Shown one piece after another: positions 37,018 to 46,389 of a stretch of DNA of 47,769 nucleotides. Made by a program: the position numbers and the translations under genes. Where the stretch lies: the NCBI RefSeq assembly GCF_001550095.1, contig NZ_LRUC01000043.1:1-47769 (forward strand). Reading direction: 5' to 3'. The notes below the pieces were generated by a model. It did not search any database. It was not told the DNA's origin and was given only the letters and a program-made list of their open reading frames with translations. The stretch is from Celeribacter ethanolicus (GTDB lineage Bacteria > Pseudomonadota > Alphaproteobacteria > Rhodobacterales > Rhodobacteraceae). How positions within the stretch are numbered: the first letter of the stretch is position 1; the number at the start of each line of letters is the position of its first letter.

Positions 37018-37344
37018 TCAGCTTTCCGCGACAGGTTCGGTTTTCGACACCACGGCGCTCAACGTGGCTTTCTGCACCTTCACCTTCACGCCCTCGGCGA
37101 TCTCGACCTCGACGAACCCGTCTTCACGCACCTTGGCGACCTTGCCCATGATGCCACCGGCGGTCACAACCTCGTCGCCACGGCGCACGGCTTCGATCAT
37201 TGCCTTGTGCTCTTTCATTTTCTTCTGCTGCGGGCGGATCATCAGGAAATACATGATCGCGAAGATCAGGATCAGCGGCGCGAAAGACATCACCGGGTTG
37301 GGGGAAGCACCTGCGGCCTGCGCATAGGCGGGGGTCACGAACAT
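37018..37344 (-). CDS. yajC: Preprotein translocase subunit YajC
   Basis: 108 residues from ATG 37344, with AAGGA seven bases upstream. A single transmembrane helix (APLILIFAIMYFLMI, about 23-37) is followed by the hallmark RPQQKKMKEHKAMIEAVRRGDEVVTAGGIMGKV. YajC associates with SecDF. The N-terminal FVTPAYAQAAGASP is typical of alphaproteobacterial YajC. Next to secDF on the same strand, 76 bases apart with a hairpin between. Confidence 0.96.
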   Translation of the reverse strand: MFVTPAYAQAAGASPNPVMSFAPLILIFAIMYFLMIRPQQKKMKEHKAMIEAVRRGDEVVTAGGIMGKVAKVREDGFVEVEIAEGVKVKVQKATLSAVVSKTEPVAES

Positions 37345-37481
37345 CTGTTGGTCCTTTGTGTCACTTGTGTGTTTCTCGGAGGGTGACCCTTGCCACCCCA
37401 TGAAAGTCGCCGCGCACCCTATAGGCGGGATTTAGCCTTGTCCAGCCGGGCCCGACCTTAGGTCACGCGCTCGTTAGAGGG

Positions 37482-37880
37482 TTACTTGAACCGCCCGCCG
37501 CGCTGAATCACTTCGATCTTGTAGCCGTCCGGGTCGGTGATGAAAAAGAACTTTGCCACGCGGGTTCCGGCAGGGGCGAAATCGACGATCTTGCCGGGGG
37601 CAAGCCCTGCCGCGTCCATCCGCGCATGTTCGGCGTCCAGATCCTCGACCGACACCGCGAAATGCCCGTAGCCATTGCCGAGATCGTAAGGCTCCGTGGT
37701 GCCCTTGTTGATCGTCAGCTCAAGTTCGAACTCCGAAAGCGGGTTCGACATATAGATCAGCGCGAAATCCGGGAAATCGAGCTTGTCGGCCACCGTGAGC
37801 CCAAAGGCCGCCTCGTAAAACGCAACAGACCGCCCCTCGTCGAGCACGCGGATACAGGTGTGGATGGCTTTGGCTGGCAT
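37482..37880 (-). CDS. gloA: Lactoylglutathione lyase (glyoxalase I)
   Basis: 132 residues from ATG 37880; GAGGGAG lies just upstream, and an ATG four codons earlier overlaps that signal. Two VOC beta-alpha-beta-beta-beta modules are seen, the first opening AIHTCIRVLDEGRSVAFYEAAFGL and the second YGHFAVSVEDLDAEHARMDAAGL. Metal ligands fit His (IHTC), Glu (FELELT), His (GHFA) and Glu (YKIEVI). It isomerises the glutathione hemithioacetal of methylglyoxal. No glutathione hydrolase partner is nearby. Confidence 0.92.
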   Translation of the reverse strand: MPAKAIHTCIRVLDEGRSVAFYEAAFGLTVADKLDFPDFALIYMSNPLSEFELELTINKGTTEPYDLGNGYGHFAVSVEDLDAEHARMDAAGLAPGKIVDFAPAGTRVAKFFFITDPDGYKIEVIQRGGRFK

Positions 37881-38042
37881 AGGCTCCCTCATCTTCCGTT
37901 TCCCGTTAGATGTGTGCAAACAGCCCTGAGAGCAAGGGGGCAAGACGGAATACAAGCGTGGATTGTCCCAAATCCCCCTTCCCTCCTCTCTTCCCCTGTT
38001 GCATAACCGCGCCCAAACCAACCAACCCCGAGGACCAGTCCG

Positions 38043-39335
38043 ATGCATGACATCAAGGCCATTCGCGAAAACCCCGAAGCGTTCGACGCTGCCATGAGCC
38101 GCCGCGGCTTGTCCGGGGTGTCGTCCGAGCTGCTGGCCCTCGACGCAGACCGCCGCGCCAAGATTGCCGCCGCCGAGGAGGCCAAAGCCGAGCAGAACAA
38201 GGCCTCGAAAGAGGTCGGCGCCGCCAAGGCGAAAGGCGACGAGGCCGAGTTCGAGCGCCTGCGCGCGCTGGTCGCCGAGAAAAAGGCCGAGATCGCCCGT
38301 CTGAACGACGAGGCCAAGGAAGAGGACGTGCGTCTCGCCGAGATGCTGATGGCGCTGCCGAACGTGCTCTACGAGGACGTGCCGGTCGGCGCGGACGAGA
38401 ACGACAACGTGGAAATCCACCGCTGGGGCACGCCCGCCGCCTTCGATTTCACCCCAAAGGAGCATTACGAGCTGGCCGGTGTCGTCAAAGGCATGGATTT
38501 CGAGTCCGGCGCCAAACTCTCCGGTGCGCGCTTCGTCGTGCTCAAAGGCGCGGTCGCGCGCATTCACCGGGCGCTGGCGCAATTCATGCTCGACACCCAT
38601 GTCGACAAGCATGAGCTGACCGAAGCGATCACGCCGGTGCTCGTGCGCGAAGAGATGATGTACGGCACGGGACAATTGCCGAAATTCGGTGAGGACAGCT
38701 ATAAAACCACCAATGGCTGGTGGCTGATCCCGACCGCCGAAGTGACGCTCACCAACCTCGTCAATGGCGAGACCGTGAACGAGGCCGATCTGCCGATGCG
38801 CTACGCCGCGCACACCCAATGTTTCCGCTCGGAGGCGGGTTCCGCGGGCCGCGACACCGCCGGCATGCTGCGCCAGCACCAGTTCGAAAAGGTCGAAATG
38901 GTCTCCATCGTCCATCCGAACGACAGCGAGGCCGAACACGCGCGCATGACCACGCAGGCCCAGAACATCTTGGAAGCGCTGAACCTGCCCTACCGCACCG
39001 TCAAGCTCTGCGACGGCGACATGGGCTTTGGCATGAAGCGCACCCATGACATCGAAGTCTGGCTGCCCGGTCAGGACAAATATCGCGAAATCTCCTCGGT
39101 CTCGACCGCAGGCGATTATCAAGCCCGCCGCATGAACGCCCGGTTCAAACCGAAGGACGGCGGCAAACCGGAGTTTGTCCATACGCTGAACGGCTCCGGC
39201 CTCGCAGTGGGGCGCTGCCTGATCGCAGTCCTGGAAAACGGCCAGAATGCCGACGGCTCCGTCACCCTGCCCGACGTGCTCTCGCGCTACCTGAACGGCA
39301 AGTTGACGCTCACCGCCGAAGGGCAACTCGTCTGA
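38043..39335 (+). CDS. serS: Seryl-tRNA synthetase
   Basis: 430 residues. The N-terminal long antiparallel coiled coil that grips the tRNA-Ser variable arm is about residues 25-100 ([20 protein letters not shown] and following). Class II motifs: motif 2 [31 protein letters not shown]-type region near 258-290, read as [12 protein letters not shown] then [12 protein letters not shown], and motif 3 [16 protein letters not shown] near the C-terminus. The gene stands alone between gloA (divergent) and a terminator. Confidence 0.97.
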   Translation: MHDIKAIRENPEAFDAAMSRRGLSGVSSELLALDADRRAKIAAAEEAKAEQNKASKEVGAAKAKGDEAEFERLRALVAEKKAEIARLNDEAKEEDVRLAEMLMALPNVLYEDVPVGADENDNVEIHRWGTPAAFDFTPKEHYELAGVVKGMDFESGAKLSGARFVVLKGAVARIHRALAQFMLDTHVDKHELTEAITPVLVREEMMYGTGQLPKFGEDSYKTTNGWWLIPTAEVTLTNLVNGETVNEADLPMRYAAHTQCFRSEAGSAGRDTAGMLRQHQFEKVEMVSIVHPNDSEAEHARMTTQAQNILEALNLPYRTVKLCDGDMGFGMKRTHDIEVWLPGQDKYREISSVSTAGDYQARRMNARFKPKDGGKPEFVHTLNGSGLAVGRCLIAVLENGQNADGSVTLPDVLSRYLNGKLTLTAEGQLV

Positions 39336-39362
39336 GTTTCCTTTGCTGCGAAAAATACTCAA
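39336..39362 (-). repeat. Terminator-associated motif, copy 3
   Basis: Read leftward: TTGAGTATTT, middle TTCGCAG, then CAAAGGAAAC, lying exactly between the serS stop codon and the terminator hairpin, with the hairpin on its 5' side in the leftward direction as in copies 1 and 2. Confidence 0.75.
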
Positions 39363-39365
39363 AAC

Positions 39366-39393
39366 AAACGGCGCCCTTTCCGGCGCCGTTTTT
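39366..39393 (+). terminator. serS terminator
   Basis: AAACGGCGCC (39366-39375), loop CTTTCC, GGCGCCGTTT (39382-39391), then TTTCG. Confidence 0.88.
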
Positions 39394-39410
39394 CGTTCTA
39401 TATCAGCGCC

Positions 39411-40136
39411 ATGACCAAGACACGCCTCATCGCCCTTCTTCACCTTCTCGCCGCGCTGGCCTTTGCCATCGCCGGGCCTTTGCTCGCCCCCGATTTTCGT
39501 GGTTATGACCCGAATGCCTTCCCGATCCCGCAGGGCGACGCACCCGTCGGCCCCGCGGGCTATGCGTTTTCGATCTGGGGCGTGATCTATCTCTGGCTCA
39601 TCGTCTCCGCAGCCGTCGGTCTCAAACGTCACGATGCCCCCGACTGGGCGCCCATGCGCCCGCCGCTCATCCTGGCGCTGGTGATCGGCACGCCCTGGCT
39701 GACCATCGCCACGATGAACCCGGTAATCGCGACCGGGATGATCTTCCTGATGCTGGGCTGCGCCATGCTCGCAATGGTCCGCGCCCCCGTGCTCGATCCC
39801 TGGCTCGCCCGCGCGCCCACGGCCCTGTTCGCGGGCTGGCTCACCGCCGCCTCTTTCGCCTCTCTGGGCTATATCGGCGCAGGCTATGGCGTGGTGTTCA
39901 ATGATGTCGGCTGGGCGTACCTGTGCCTCATCGGCGCGCTGATCGTCGCGATATACGGCACCCGCCTGCGCCCCGACGCCCCGCTTTACCCGTTCGGCAC
40001 CGCCTGGGCGCTCATTGCCATCGTCGTCAAGAACTGGGGCTCAGAATGGGGCGTTGCAGCACTCGCTGGATTGGGAGCGGTCCTGCTTCTTTTCCTGAGT
40101 TTCAAAACACTCAAGCGACAGAACACACCCGCCTGA
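39411..40136 (+). CDS. TspO/MBR-like (tryptophan-rich) membrane protein
   Basis: 241 residues with seven hydrophobic segments. TspO-like features are FSIWGVIYLWLIVSAAVGL at about 53-72, the tryptophans in the loops, and the late helix AWALIAIVVKNWGSEWG. TspO/MBR proteins bind tetrapyrroles or are stress sensors in Rhodobacter; longer relatives like this one are common but less understood. No clear Shine-Dalgarno is seen. Its end overlaps the convergent patatin gene by 26 bases. Confidence 0.72.
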   Translation: MTKTRLIALLHLLAALAFAIAGPLLAPDFRGYDPNAFPIPQGDAPVGPAGYAFSIWGVIYLWLIVSAAVGLKRHDAPDWAPMRPPLILALVIGTPWLTIATMNPVIATGMIFLMLGCAMLAMVRAPVLDPWLARAPTALFAGWLTAASFASLGYIGAGYGVVFNDVGWAYLCLIGALIVAIYGTRLRPDAPLYPFGTAWALIAIVVKNWGSEWGVAALAGLGAVLLLFLSFKTLKRQNTPA

Positions 40137-41013
40137 GCAGTTTCTCATGGTCTCGGACCATGCGAAACCCGTCGTGGATTGCCTTTTTCGCCTCGTGGAA
40201 ATCCAGCACCGTCATCGACGAAAGCTCCGCAGAGAGCAGAACCTGCGGCGGTTCGCCCGCCATACGCGCGCGGCGGATGTGATCGGTCATGATGTCGACC
40301 GAGGTAGAGAGCACATCGAGATAACCCGGTGCAGGCGGCGTGTCCGGCGCCGACGGCGTCGGCAAGAGCCCCTTGAGCGCCTCCGGCAGGCGGGCCTGAA
40401 ACGCCGAGAGACCGGCGCTCGGAACACGTGCGTCGGGCGCCCGCCAAAGCGTCCCGTCGAGCCGCGCGTTCGGGTTCACCGCGATCACCAAATCCGCCCC
40501 CATGGCCCGCGCCAGAGACACCGGCACCGGGTTCACCATGCCCCCATCCAGAAGCCACTTGCCCTGATGATAGAGCGGCGAGATGACGCCCGGCATCGCC
40601 GCAGACGCCCGCACCGCCCGGTCGAGCGGCCCGTCCTGCAACCAGACCTCGCGCCCGGTCTCGAGATCGGTCGCCACGGCGGCAAACGGATGATCGAGCT
40701 CTTCGATGCGCTTCGGCAGGCCGAGCCTGTCGATCAGCGTCATGATTTCCCGCGCCTCGACCAGACCGCCACCGGAAAACCGAAGATCCACCAGCGACAG
40801 GAACGAACGCCGTGTGATGGAGCGCGCCCAGTCTTCGAGCGCATCGAGACGCCCCCCCGCGTAGATTGCTCCTACGAGCGCCCCCATGGAGCAGCCGGCT
40901 ATAACATCCGGGCGGATACCGATCTCGGCCAGCCCGCGCAACACGCCGATGTGGCAAAACCCGCGCGCGCCTCCGGATCCCAGGGCCAGTCCGATCTTCG
41001 GGCGTCTGGACAT
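40111..41013 (-). CDS. Patatin-like phospholipase family protein (RssA-type)
   Basis: 300 residues from ATG 41013; a GTG two codons earlier has an AGGAGG at good distance and is the alternative. The catalytic dyad regions are the oxyanion loop GSGGARGFCHIG (about 12-23), nucleophile Ser42 in GCSMG and Asp in WLLDGGMVNPVP. No signal peptide is visible. Such bacterial patatins release fatty acids from lipids; the substrate here is not known. It follows the Nudix gene by 15 bases in the uvrA operon. Confidence 0.9.
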   Translation of the reverse strand: MSRRPKIGLALGSGGARGFCHIGVLRGLAEIGIRPDVIAGCSMGALVGAIYAGGRLDALEDWARSITRRSFLSLVDLRFSGGGLVEAREIMTLIDRLGLPKRIEELDHPFAAVATDLETGREVWLQDGPLDRAVRASAAMPGVISPLYHQGKWLLDGGMVNPVPVSLARAMGADLVIAVNPNARLDGTLWRAPDARVPSAGLSAFQARLPEALKGLLPTPSAPDTPPAPGYLDVLSTSVDIMTDHIRRARMAGEPPQVLLSAELSSMTVLDFHEAKKAIHDGFRMVRDHEKLLRRVCSVA

Positions 41014-41028
41014 GTCCACCTCACCTCC

Positions 41029-41424
41029 TCAGCCAAGCGCCGCCTGCGCGACTCGGGTGACATTCTGGGACAGCGGGCGGGCCGTCGTCAAAAGATCCTC
41101 AAGGCTCATCCAGTCCACCGCCGCAGCGTCATCCGCCGCCACCGGTTCCCCGGAGATGTAGCGACAATCGACCGCCACGAGCAGAAAATGATGATCCGGC
41201 ACAATCAGTTCGACATGGTCGATCACCGCGCCCGGCGCAGCCACCACGCCGGTTTCTTCGAAAAGCTCCCGCGCCGCCGCCTCGGCCAGCGTTTCGCCAA
41301 ATTCCACATGCCCGCCCGGAAACCCCCATGTGCCGCGCGCGGGGGCTTTGCCGCGCTCGACCATCAGGAACTTACCGTCCTTCTGACAGACCGCGAGAAC
41401 CGCGAGTTTCGGATGGTCACTCAT
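41029..41424 (-). CDS. Nudix hydrolase
   Basis: 131 residues from ATG 41424, which overlaps the uvrA stop by eight bases. The Nudix box is complete: [24 protein letters not shown], seen as [14 protein letters not shown] then ARELFEETG, with the REx2EE metal site. Nucleotide-diphosphate hydrolysis is expected; the family member cannot be named from the box alone. Coupling to uvrA suggests nucleotide-pool cleaning (MutT-like) next to excision repair, an inference from position. Confidence 0.92.
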   Translation of the reverse strand: MSDHPKLAVLAVCQKDGKFLMVERGKAPARGTWGFPGGHVEFGETLAEAAARELFEETGVVAAPGAVIDHVELIVPDHHFLLVAVDCRYISGEPVAADDAAAVDWMSLEDLLTTARPLSQNVTRVAQAALG

Positions 41425-44275
41425 GACGTGCCTTCCCGCGTTCCAGAAGCGGCTTGAGATAGCGCCCGGTGTGCGACGCCGCGATCTCGGCCACCTCTTC
41501 GGGCGTGCCGGTGGCCACGATCTGGCCGCCGCCATCGCCGCCCTCGGGGCCGATGTCGATGATGTGATCGGCGGTCTTGATCACGTCGAGATTGTGCTCG
41601 ATCACCACGACCGTATTGCCCTGATCCACCAGTTCATGCAGCACTTCCAGGAGCTTGCGCACATCCTCGAAATGCAGCCCCGTGGTAGGCTCGTCGAGGA
41701 TATACAGCGTCCGTCCCGTCGAGCGCTTCGACAGTTCCTTCGACAGTTTCACCCGCTGCGCCTCGCCGCCCGAGAGCGTCGTCGCCTGTTGCCCGACCTT
41801 GATATAGCCAAGGCCAACCCGCATCAGCGCGTCCATTTTCTCGCGGATCGAGGGCACCGCCTTGAAGAACTCCTGCGCATCCTCGACGGTCATGTCCAGA
41901 ACGTCGGCAATCGACTTGCCTTTGAATGCGATCTCAAGCGTTTCGCGGTTGTAGCGTTTGCCGTGACAGGTCTCGCATTCCACGTAAACGTCTGGCAGGA
42001 AATGCATTTCGATCTTGATCACCCCGTCGCCCTGACAGGCCTCGCAGCGCCCGCCCTTGACGTTAAAGCTGAACCGACCGGGTTTATAACCACGCGCTTT
42101 CGCCTCCGGCAGGCCCGCGAACCAGTCGCGGATCGGGGTGAAGGCGCCGGTATAGGTGGCCGGGTTCGAGCGCGGCGTGCGGCCGATCGGGCGCTGGTCG
42201 ATGTCGATCACCTTGTCGAGATGCTCAAAGCCTTTGATCGTCTCGCAGGGCGCAGGCGTCTCCCGCGCGCCGTTCAGTTTCATCGCCGCGTTCTTATAAA
42301 GCGTCTCGATGGTCAGCGTCGATTTCCCGCCGCCCGACACGCCCGTGACCGCGACGAATTTGCCAAGCGGAAACTCCGCCGTCACCTCCTTGAGGTTGTT
42401 GCCCGTGGCCTTCACCACCTTGAGCATCTTGCCATTGCCCTTGCGCCGCTTGGACGGCACGGCGATCTCGCGGGTGCCGACGAGATACTGCCCGGTGATC
42501 GAGGCCGGGTCTTTTTCGATCTCCTCCGGCGTGCCTTTGGCCACGACGATCCCGCCATGAACGCCTGCGCCCGGCCCCATATCGAAGACGTAATCGGCCT
42601 CGCGGATCATGTCCTCGTCATGCTCGACCACGACCACGGTGTTGCCCTGATCGCGCAGGTTTTTCAGCGTGCCGATGAGACGGTCATTGTCGCGCTGGTG
42701 CAACCCGATGGAAGGTTCGTCCAAGACATACAGCACGCCCTGAAGCCCGGAACCGATCTGCGACGCGAGGCGAATGCGCTGGCTCTCCCCGCCCGACAGC
42801 GTGCCCGCGTTGCGCGACATGGTCAGGTACTCAAGGCCCACGTTGTTCAGAAACCCAAGACGCTCGCGGATTTCCTTGACGATGGCCCGCGCAATCTCCT
42901 GCTTCTGCGGGCTGAGCGTGTCCATCACGCCGAGGGTCCACGCATAGGCCTCCTTGATCGACTTCTCGACCACCTGACCGACGTGCAGCCCGGCGATCTT
43001 CACCGCCAAAGCCTCTTCGCGCAGACGATAACCATGGCAATGGCCGCAGGGCCGGTTGTTCTGATAGCGCTCGAATTCCTCGCGCACCCAATTGCTGTCG
43101 GTCTCGCGATACCGCCGCTCCATATTGGGGATCACCCCCTCAAAGCTACGCTCGATCTCGTAAACCCGCCCGCCATCGTCATAGCGGAATTTGATCTCCT
43201 CCTCGCCGGAGCCGTAAAGGAAGACCTTCTGGATTTTCGGGTCGATGTTCTTCCACGGGGTCGAGGCTTTGAACCCATAATGTTTCGCAAGCGCTTCAAT
43301 GGTTTGCAGGAAATACGGCGTCTTGCCCTTGCGCCAGGGTGCGATTGCCCCGTCGGCGATTTTCAACGCCGCATCGGGCACCACGAGGCGTTCGTCAAAG
43401 AACAGCTCAACGCCCAAGCCGTCGCAATGCGGACAGGCGCCGAAGGGCGCGTTGAAGGAAAACAAACGCGGTTCGATTTCGGGAATGGTAAAGCCCGACA
43501 CCGGACAGGCGAAGTTCTCTGAAAACGTGATGCGCTCCGGCTCGCCCTCTTTCGGCGCGGTCTCCAAAATGGCGATGCCGTCTGCCAGATCGAGCGCGGT
43601 GCGAAGTGAATCCGCCAGCCGCGTCTCCAAGCCTTCGCGCACCACGATCCGATCCACCACGACGTCAATATTGTGGCGGAATTTCTTGTCGAGCGTCGGC
43701 GGTTCATCCAGTTCGTAGAATTCCCCGTCAACCTTGACCCTCTGAAAGCCCTGCTTTCTAAGCTCCAGAAATTCCTTGCGATATTCGCCTTTGCGATCCC
43801 GCACGATGGGGGCAAGGAGGTAACCGCGCGTGCCCTCCTCCATCCGCATGGTGATGTCGACCATATCCTGCACCTGCTGCGCCTCGATGGGCAGACCGGT
43901 CGTGGGCGAATAGGGCGTGCCGGCGCGGGCAAACAAAAGCCGCAGATAGTCGTAAATCTCCGTCACCGTGCCGACGGTGGAACGCGGGTTTTTCGAGGTG
44001 GTCTTTTGCTCGATGGAAATCGCCGGGCTGAGACCCGAAATGTGATCCACATCCGGCTTGCCCATCATATCGAGAAACTGCCGCGCATAGGCCGAGAGGC
44101 TTTCGACATAGCGCCGCTGGCCCTCCGCATAGATCGTGTCAAAGGCCAGCGACGACTTGCCCGAACCGGACAAGCCGGTGATCACCACAAGCTCGTCACG
44201 CGGGATGTCGACATCCACATTCTTGAGATTGTGCTCGCGCGCGCCGCGCACTTCGATGAATTTCAACTCGGCCAT
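41417..44275 (-). CDS. uvrA: Excinuclease ABC subunit UvrA
   Basis: 952 residues from ATG 44275 ([17 protein letters not shown]); an in-frame upstream extension is not conserved-looking. Two ABC modules are present: Walker [11 protein letters not shown] (about 33-42) and [10 protein letters not shown], signatures [12 protein letters not shown] and [12 protein letters not shown], and zinc-site cysteines in [20 protein letters not shown] and CETCHGKR. UvrA finds bulky lesions and loads UvrB. It is the first gene of a uvrA-nudix-patatin run behind a LexA box. Confidence 0.97.
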   Translation of the reverse strand: MAELKFIEVRGAREHNLKNVDVDIPRDELVVITGLSGSGKSSLAFDTIYAEGQRRYVESLSAYARQFLDMMGKPDVDHISGLSPAISIEQKTTSKNPRSTVGTVTEIYDYLRLLFARAGTPYSPTTGLPIEAQQVQDMVDITMRMEEGTRGYLLAPIVRDRKGEYRKEFLELRKQGFQRVKVDGEFYELDEPPTLDKKFRHNIDVVVDRIVVREGLETRLADSLRTALDLADGIAILETAPKEGEPERITFSENFACPVSGFTIPEIEPRLFSFNAPFGACPHCDGLGVELFFDERLVVPDAALKIADGAIAPWRKGKTPYFLQTIEALAKHYGFKASTPWKNIDPKIQKVFLYGSGEEEIKFRYDDGGRVYEIERSFEGVIPNMERRYRETDSNWVREEFERYQNNRPCGHCHGYRLREEALAVKIAGLHVGQVVEKSIKEAYAWTLGVMDTLSPQKQEIARAIVKEIRERLGFLNNVGLEYLTMSRNAGTLSGGESQRIRLASQIGSGLQGVLYVLDEPSIGLHQRDNDRLIGTLKNLRDQGNTVVVVEHDEDMIREADYVFDMGPGAGVHGGIVVAKGTPEEIEKDPASITGQYLVGTREIAVPSKRRKGNGKMLKVVKATGNNLKEVTAEFPLGKFVAVTGVSGGGKSTLTIETLYKNAAMKLNGARETPAPCETIKGFEHLDKVIDIDQRPIGRTPRSNPATYTGAFTPIRDWFAGLPEAKARGYKPGRFSFNVKGGRCEACQGDGVIKIEMHFLPDVYVECETCHGKRYNRETLEIAFKGKSIADVLDMTVEDAQEFFKAVPSIREKMDALMRVGLGYIKVGQQATTLSGGEAQRVKLSKELSKRSTGRTLYILDEPTTGLHFEDVRKLLEVLHELVDQGNTVVVIEHNLDVIKTADHIIDIGPEGGDGGGQIVATGTPEEVAEIAASHTGRYLKPLLERGKARHE

Positions 44276-44303
44276 AGGGCACCCCACTCGGATTCTGCCC
44301 TCA

Positions 44304-44332
44304 TATCTAGTGGAGGCCGCGCGGTGTTCCAA
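44304..44332 (-). promoter_or_regulatory. Candidate uvrA sigma-70 promoter
   Basis: On the minus strand TTGGAA (44332-44327), a 17-base spacer, then TAGATA (44309-44304), 28 bases before the uvrA start codon. The LexA box lies just upstream of this -35. Confidence 0.5.
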
Positions 44333-44343
44333 CAGGAAATTGA

Positions 44344-44358
44344 GAACACAACAAGAAC
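44344..44358 (-). promoter_or_regulatory. LexA box (SOS operator) of uvrA
   Basis: On the minus strand GTTC-TTGTTGT-GTTC: the alphaproteobacterial direct-repeat LexA box GTTC-N7-GTTC, exact. Such a box is known to control uvrA in Rhodobacter sphaeroides. Confidence 0.85.
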
Positions 44359-44503
44359 AAACGTACCCCATGCCCGCTTTTTCACCGATCACGGCTTTGC
44401 GACAGCAGCGCTTCGAGTTTCCGTGATTTCATCACAGACATCCCATTGACCTCTGCCTAGAACAGGCGCAATCAACAAGAAATGACTGCGAAGGAAAGCT
44501 GAC

Positions 44504-44863
44504 ATGTTTGGATTGTTTGGCGGCGGCTCGAAAATCTCCGTCGAAGAGGTCAAGGCCGGCATGGCCAAAGGCACCACCGTGCTCGTGGACGTGCGTGACA
44601 CCATGGAGCTGCATATGTCCGGCACCGCGAAAGGCGCGCTGCATATTCCGTTGCAGGATCTGAAGGCGAAATGCGATCCGAATTCACCTTCCTGCCTGCC
44701 GGAGATGAAGGACACCAAGACCACGAAAGTGCTCTATTGCGCCTCCGGGGCGCGGTCTTCGGGCGGGGTGCGCCTGTTGAAATCCCTGGGGCATGAGGAT
44801 GTGCAGAACCTCGGGGGGCTGCACAACTGGGTGTCCGGCGGCGGCGAGCTGCACAACGTCTGA
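44504..44863 (+). CDS. Rhodanese-like domain protein
   Basis: 119 residues, a single rhodanese domain. VDVRDTMELHMSGTAKGALHIPLQDL (about 28-52) is the CH2A-type motif and Cys79 in VLYCASGARSSGG is the persulfide-carrying residue. An extra cysteine pair (KCDPNSPSC) is unusual. Cytoplasmic; sulfur transfer is likely but partners are unknown. It is divergent from uvrA and ends before a strong terminator. Confidence 0.88.
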   Translation: MFGLFGGGSKISVEEVKAGMAKGTTVLVDVRDTMELHMSGTAKGALHIPLQDLKAKCDPNSPSCLPEMKDTKTTKVLYCASGARSSGGVRLLKSLGHEDVQNLGGLHNWVSGGGELHNV

Positions 44864-44885
44864 AACACACCACATGGCAAGAAAG

Positions 44886-44912
44886 AAGCGGCCCTTCCCA
44901 GGCCGCTTTTTT
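44886..44912 (+). terminator. Rhodanese-gene terminator
   Basis: AAGCGGCC (44886-44893) and GGCCGCTT (44901-44908) with a CTTCCCA loop and a TTTTTTA tail that overlaps the stop codon of the convergent LysR gene. Confidence 0.88.
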
Positions 44913-45876
44913 ATTCCACCGTCGCCGACATCGTGCCCTCAAGCTTTGCACCATCGCCGCGCGTCGCGGTGTTGGCGGACGTCTTGTCCGGCCCCATGTA
45001 GAGCGCCCGACGCGCGGTAAACCGCCCGGCGATGAAACGCATGAACTCTGTCACCCGCGGCACATGACGCAGATCCGGATGGGTCAGAACCCAGATCGGC
45101 GTGTGATCGCTCAGCGGCAGGCCCGGTACACGCTCCAGATGCGGATCGCAGGAGCCGAGAAGATGCGAGGTCCGCACCATGCCCATCCCCTGCCGCGCCA
45201 GAGACATGGCCGAGACCATGTCATCGGTCTTGAGCGCAGCGCGTGCTGGCGGTAAATCGGAAAACAGCCCCGCCGGTGCGGAATTCAGCCAGGTCGAGAA
45301 GGCGATATAGGGCAACGGGGTGTCCGTGTCCTGACGCTCGATCGTCGCGCGGTACTGCTCGATGAAGGCGGGCGAGGCGAACCAGCCGGCGCGCTGCGGC
45401 GTGACCATGCGTCCCCAGAGGCTTTCTTCCGGCGATTGCGTCACCCGGATCGCCACATCGGCCTCGCGGCGGTGCAGGTTCAGAACTTCGGTCGCGCCCA
45501 GAAGGTGAATGTCGATCCCCGGGTGTAGCGCCTTGAATTCCTTGATGTCTTCGGCGAAATGATCTTCCGCCATCAGCGGCGGGATGGTGATTTTCAGCTC
45601 GCCTTCCTCGGTCTCGTCCCGTGCCGCCAAAGCCATATCGAGCGCCACCATGCGCGCCTCGACCTCTTCGGCATGGGCGATGGCGACCTGCCCCGCTTCC
45701 GTCGGCTGAAGCCCGGAGGCCAGTCGCGTGAAGAAGCGCACACCGGCGGCATCCTCCGCCTTGGCGAGTTGTCGCGACACGGTGGCATGGTTCACACCAA
45801 GGATGCGGGCGGCGCCCGAAAGCCCGCCCTCACGCGCCACCGCGAGAATATATCGAAGAGAATCCCAATCCGTCAT
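44911..45876 (-). CDS. LysR-family transcriptional regulator
   Basis: 321 residues. The winged HTH is residues 1-60: WDSLRYILAVAREGGLSGAA then RILGVNHATVSRQLAKAEDAAGVRFF. The periplasmic-binding-like effector domain follows from about 90 (GELKITIPPLMAEDHFAEDI). A 35-residue poorly conserved tail ends the protein (ALYMGPDKTSANTATRGDGA). The target is unknown: there is no gene divergently placed close by, since the next genes are the lpd-DUF2007 pair on the same strand. It could control a distant operon. Confidence 0.9.
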   Translation of the reverse strand: MTDWDSLRYILAVAREGGLSGAARILGVNHATVSRQLAKAEDAAGVRFFTRLASGLQPTEAGQVAIAHAEEVEARMVALDMALAARDETEEGELKITIPPLMAEDHFAEDIKEFKALHPGIDIHLLGATEVLNLHRREADVAIRVTQSPEESLWGRMVTPQRAGWFASPAFIEQYRATIERQDTDTPLPYIAFSTWLNSAPAGLFSDLPPARAALKTDDMVSAMSLARQGMGMVRTSHLLGSCDPHLERVPGLPLSDHTPIWVLTHPDLRHVPRVTEFMRFIAGRFTARRALYMGPDKTSANTATRGDGAKLEGTMSATVE

Positions 45877-45998
45877 GCAGGTCAGATTACATGACCTTCA
45901 TTTCTGCACAAGAGGGGCGCAGATAATATCACCCATCACATATATTGATGCATGAGTGGATTAGCCTGTGCGGAAAAGCGGCCTTGTCGCGCACAATC

Positions 45999-46361
45999 TT
46001 AGGCGTCGCCCGGAGCCTCCTGTCGCACGCGATAGCGCGGAAATGTGCCGTTGATCGGCATCGGTACGGCAGTTCCAAAGCTCAGACAGGCCAGGAGAAA
46101 CAAGACCATGGCGGCCCAACGCAATCGGCAGCGATGCACCGGCACGATCTCTGACAAAAGAGCCACAGCGGCGTCCCGATCCGAAGGCAAGACACAGATC
46201 GGCATGCCTCCGAACGCCACGGCATGTTGCGAGGCGACAAGATGTACCTGGCGATGTAGGACAAAAAGCGGAATACCGGCGCCTTCGAAGGCGCTCTCGA
46301 TCAAGGCAACATCGGCCGCACCGTAAGCACGGCCGATTTCGATAAAATCATTCTGTTGCAA
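45999..46361 (-). CDS. DUF2007-like protein with C-terminal membrane helix
   Basis: 120 residues from a TTG at 46361 (QQNDFIEIGRAYGAADVALI). GGAG lies 10 bases upstream; no ATG gives a better start, and longer frames run into lpd. The DUF2007 signal-transducing-type pattern is AYGAADVALIESAFEGAGIPLFVLH, then GGMPICVLPSDRDAAVALLSEI, followed by a hydrophobic segment near 85-105 (LRWAAMVLFLLACLSFGTAV). It lies right behind lpd with 28 bases between. Codon use is less GC-biased than in its neighbours. Start and coupling are uncertain. Confidence 0.6.
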   Translation of the reverse strand: MQQNDFIEIGRAYGAADVALIESAFEGAGIPLFVLHRQVHLVASQHAVAFGGMPICVLPSDRDAAVALLSEIVPVHRCRLRWAAMVLFLLACLSFGTAVPMPINGTFPRYRVRQEAPGDA

Positions 46362-46389
46362 TGAGCTTATGCTCCAGAGGACAAATCCC

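Noticed and set aside
34284-37151. A 955-codon rightward open frame opposite secDF
   Set aside because: His/Arg/Asp-rich protein without any family feature, exactly antisense to secDF; a GC-codon shadow.
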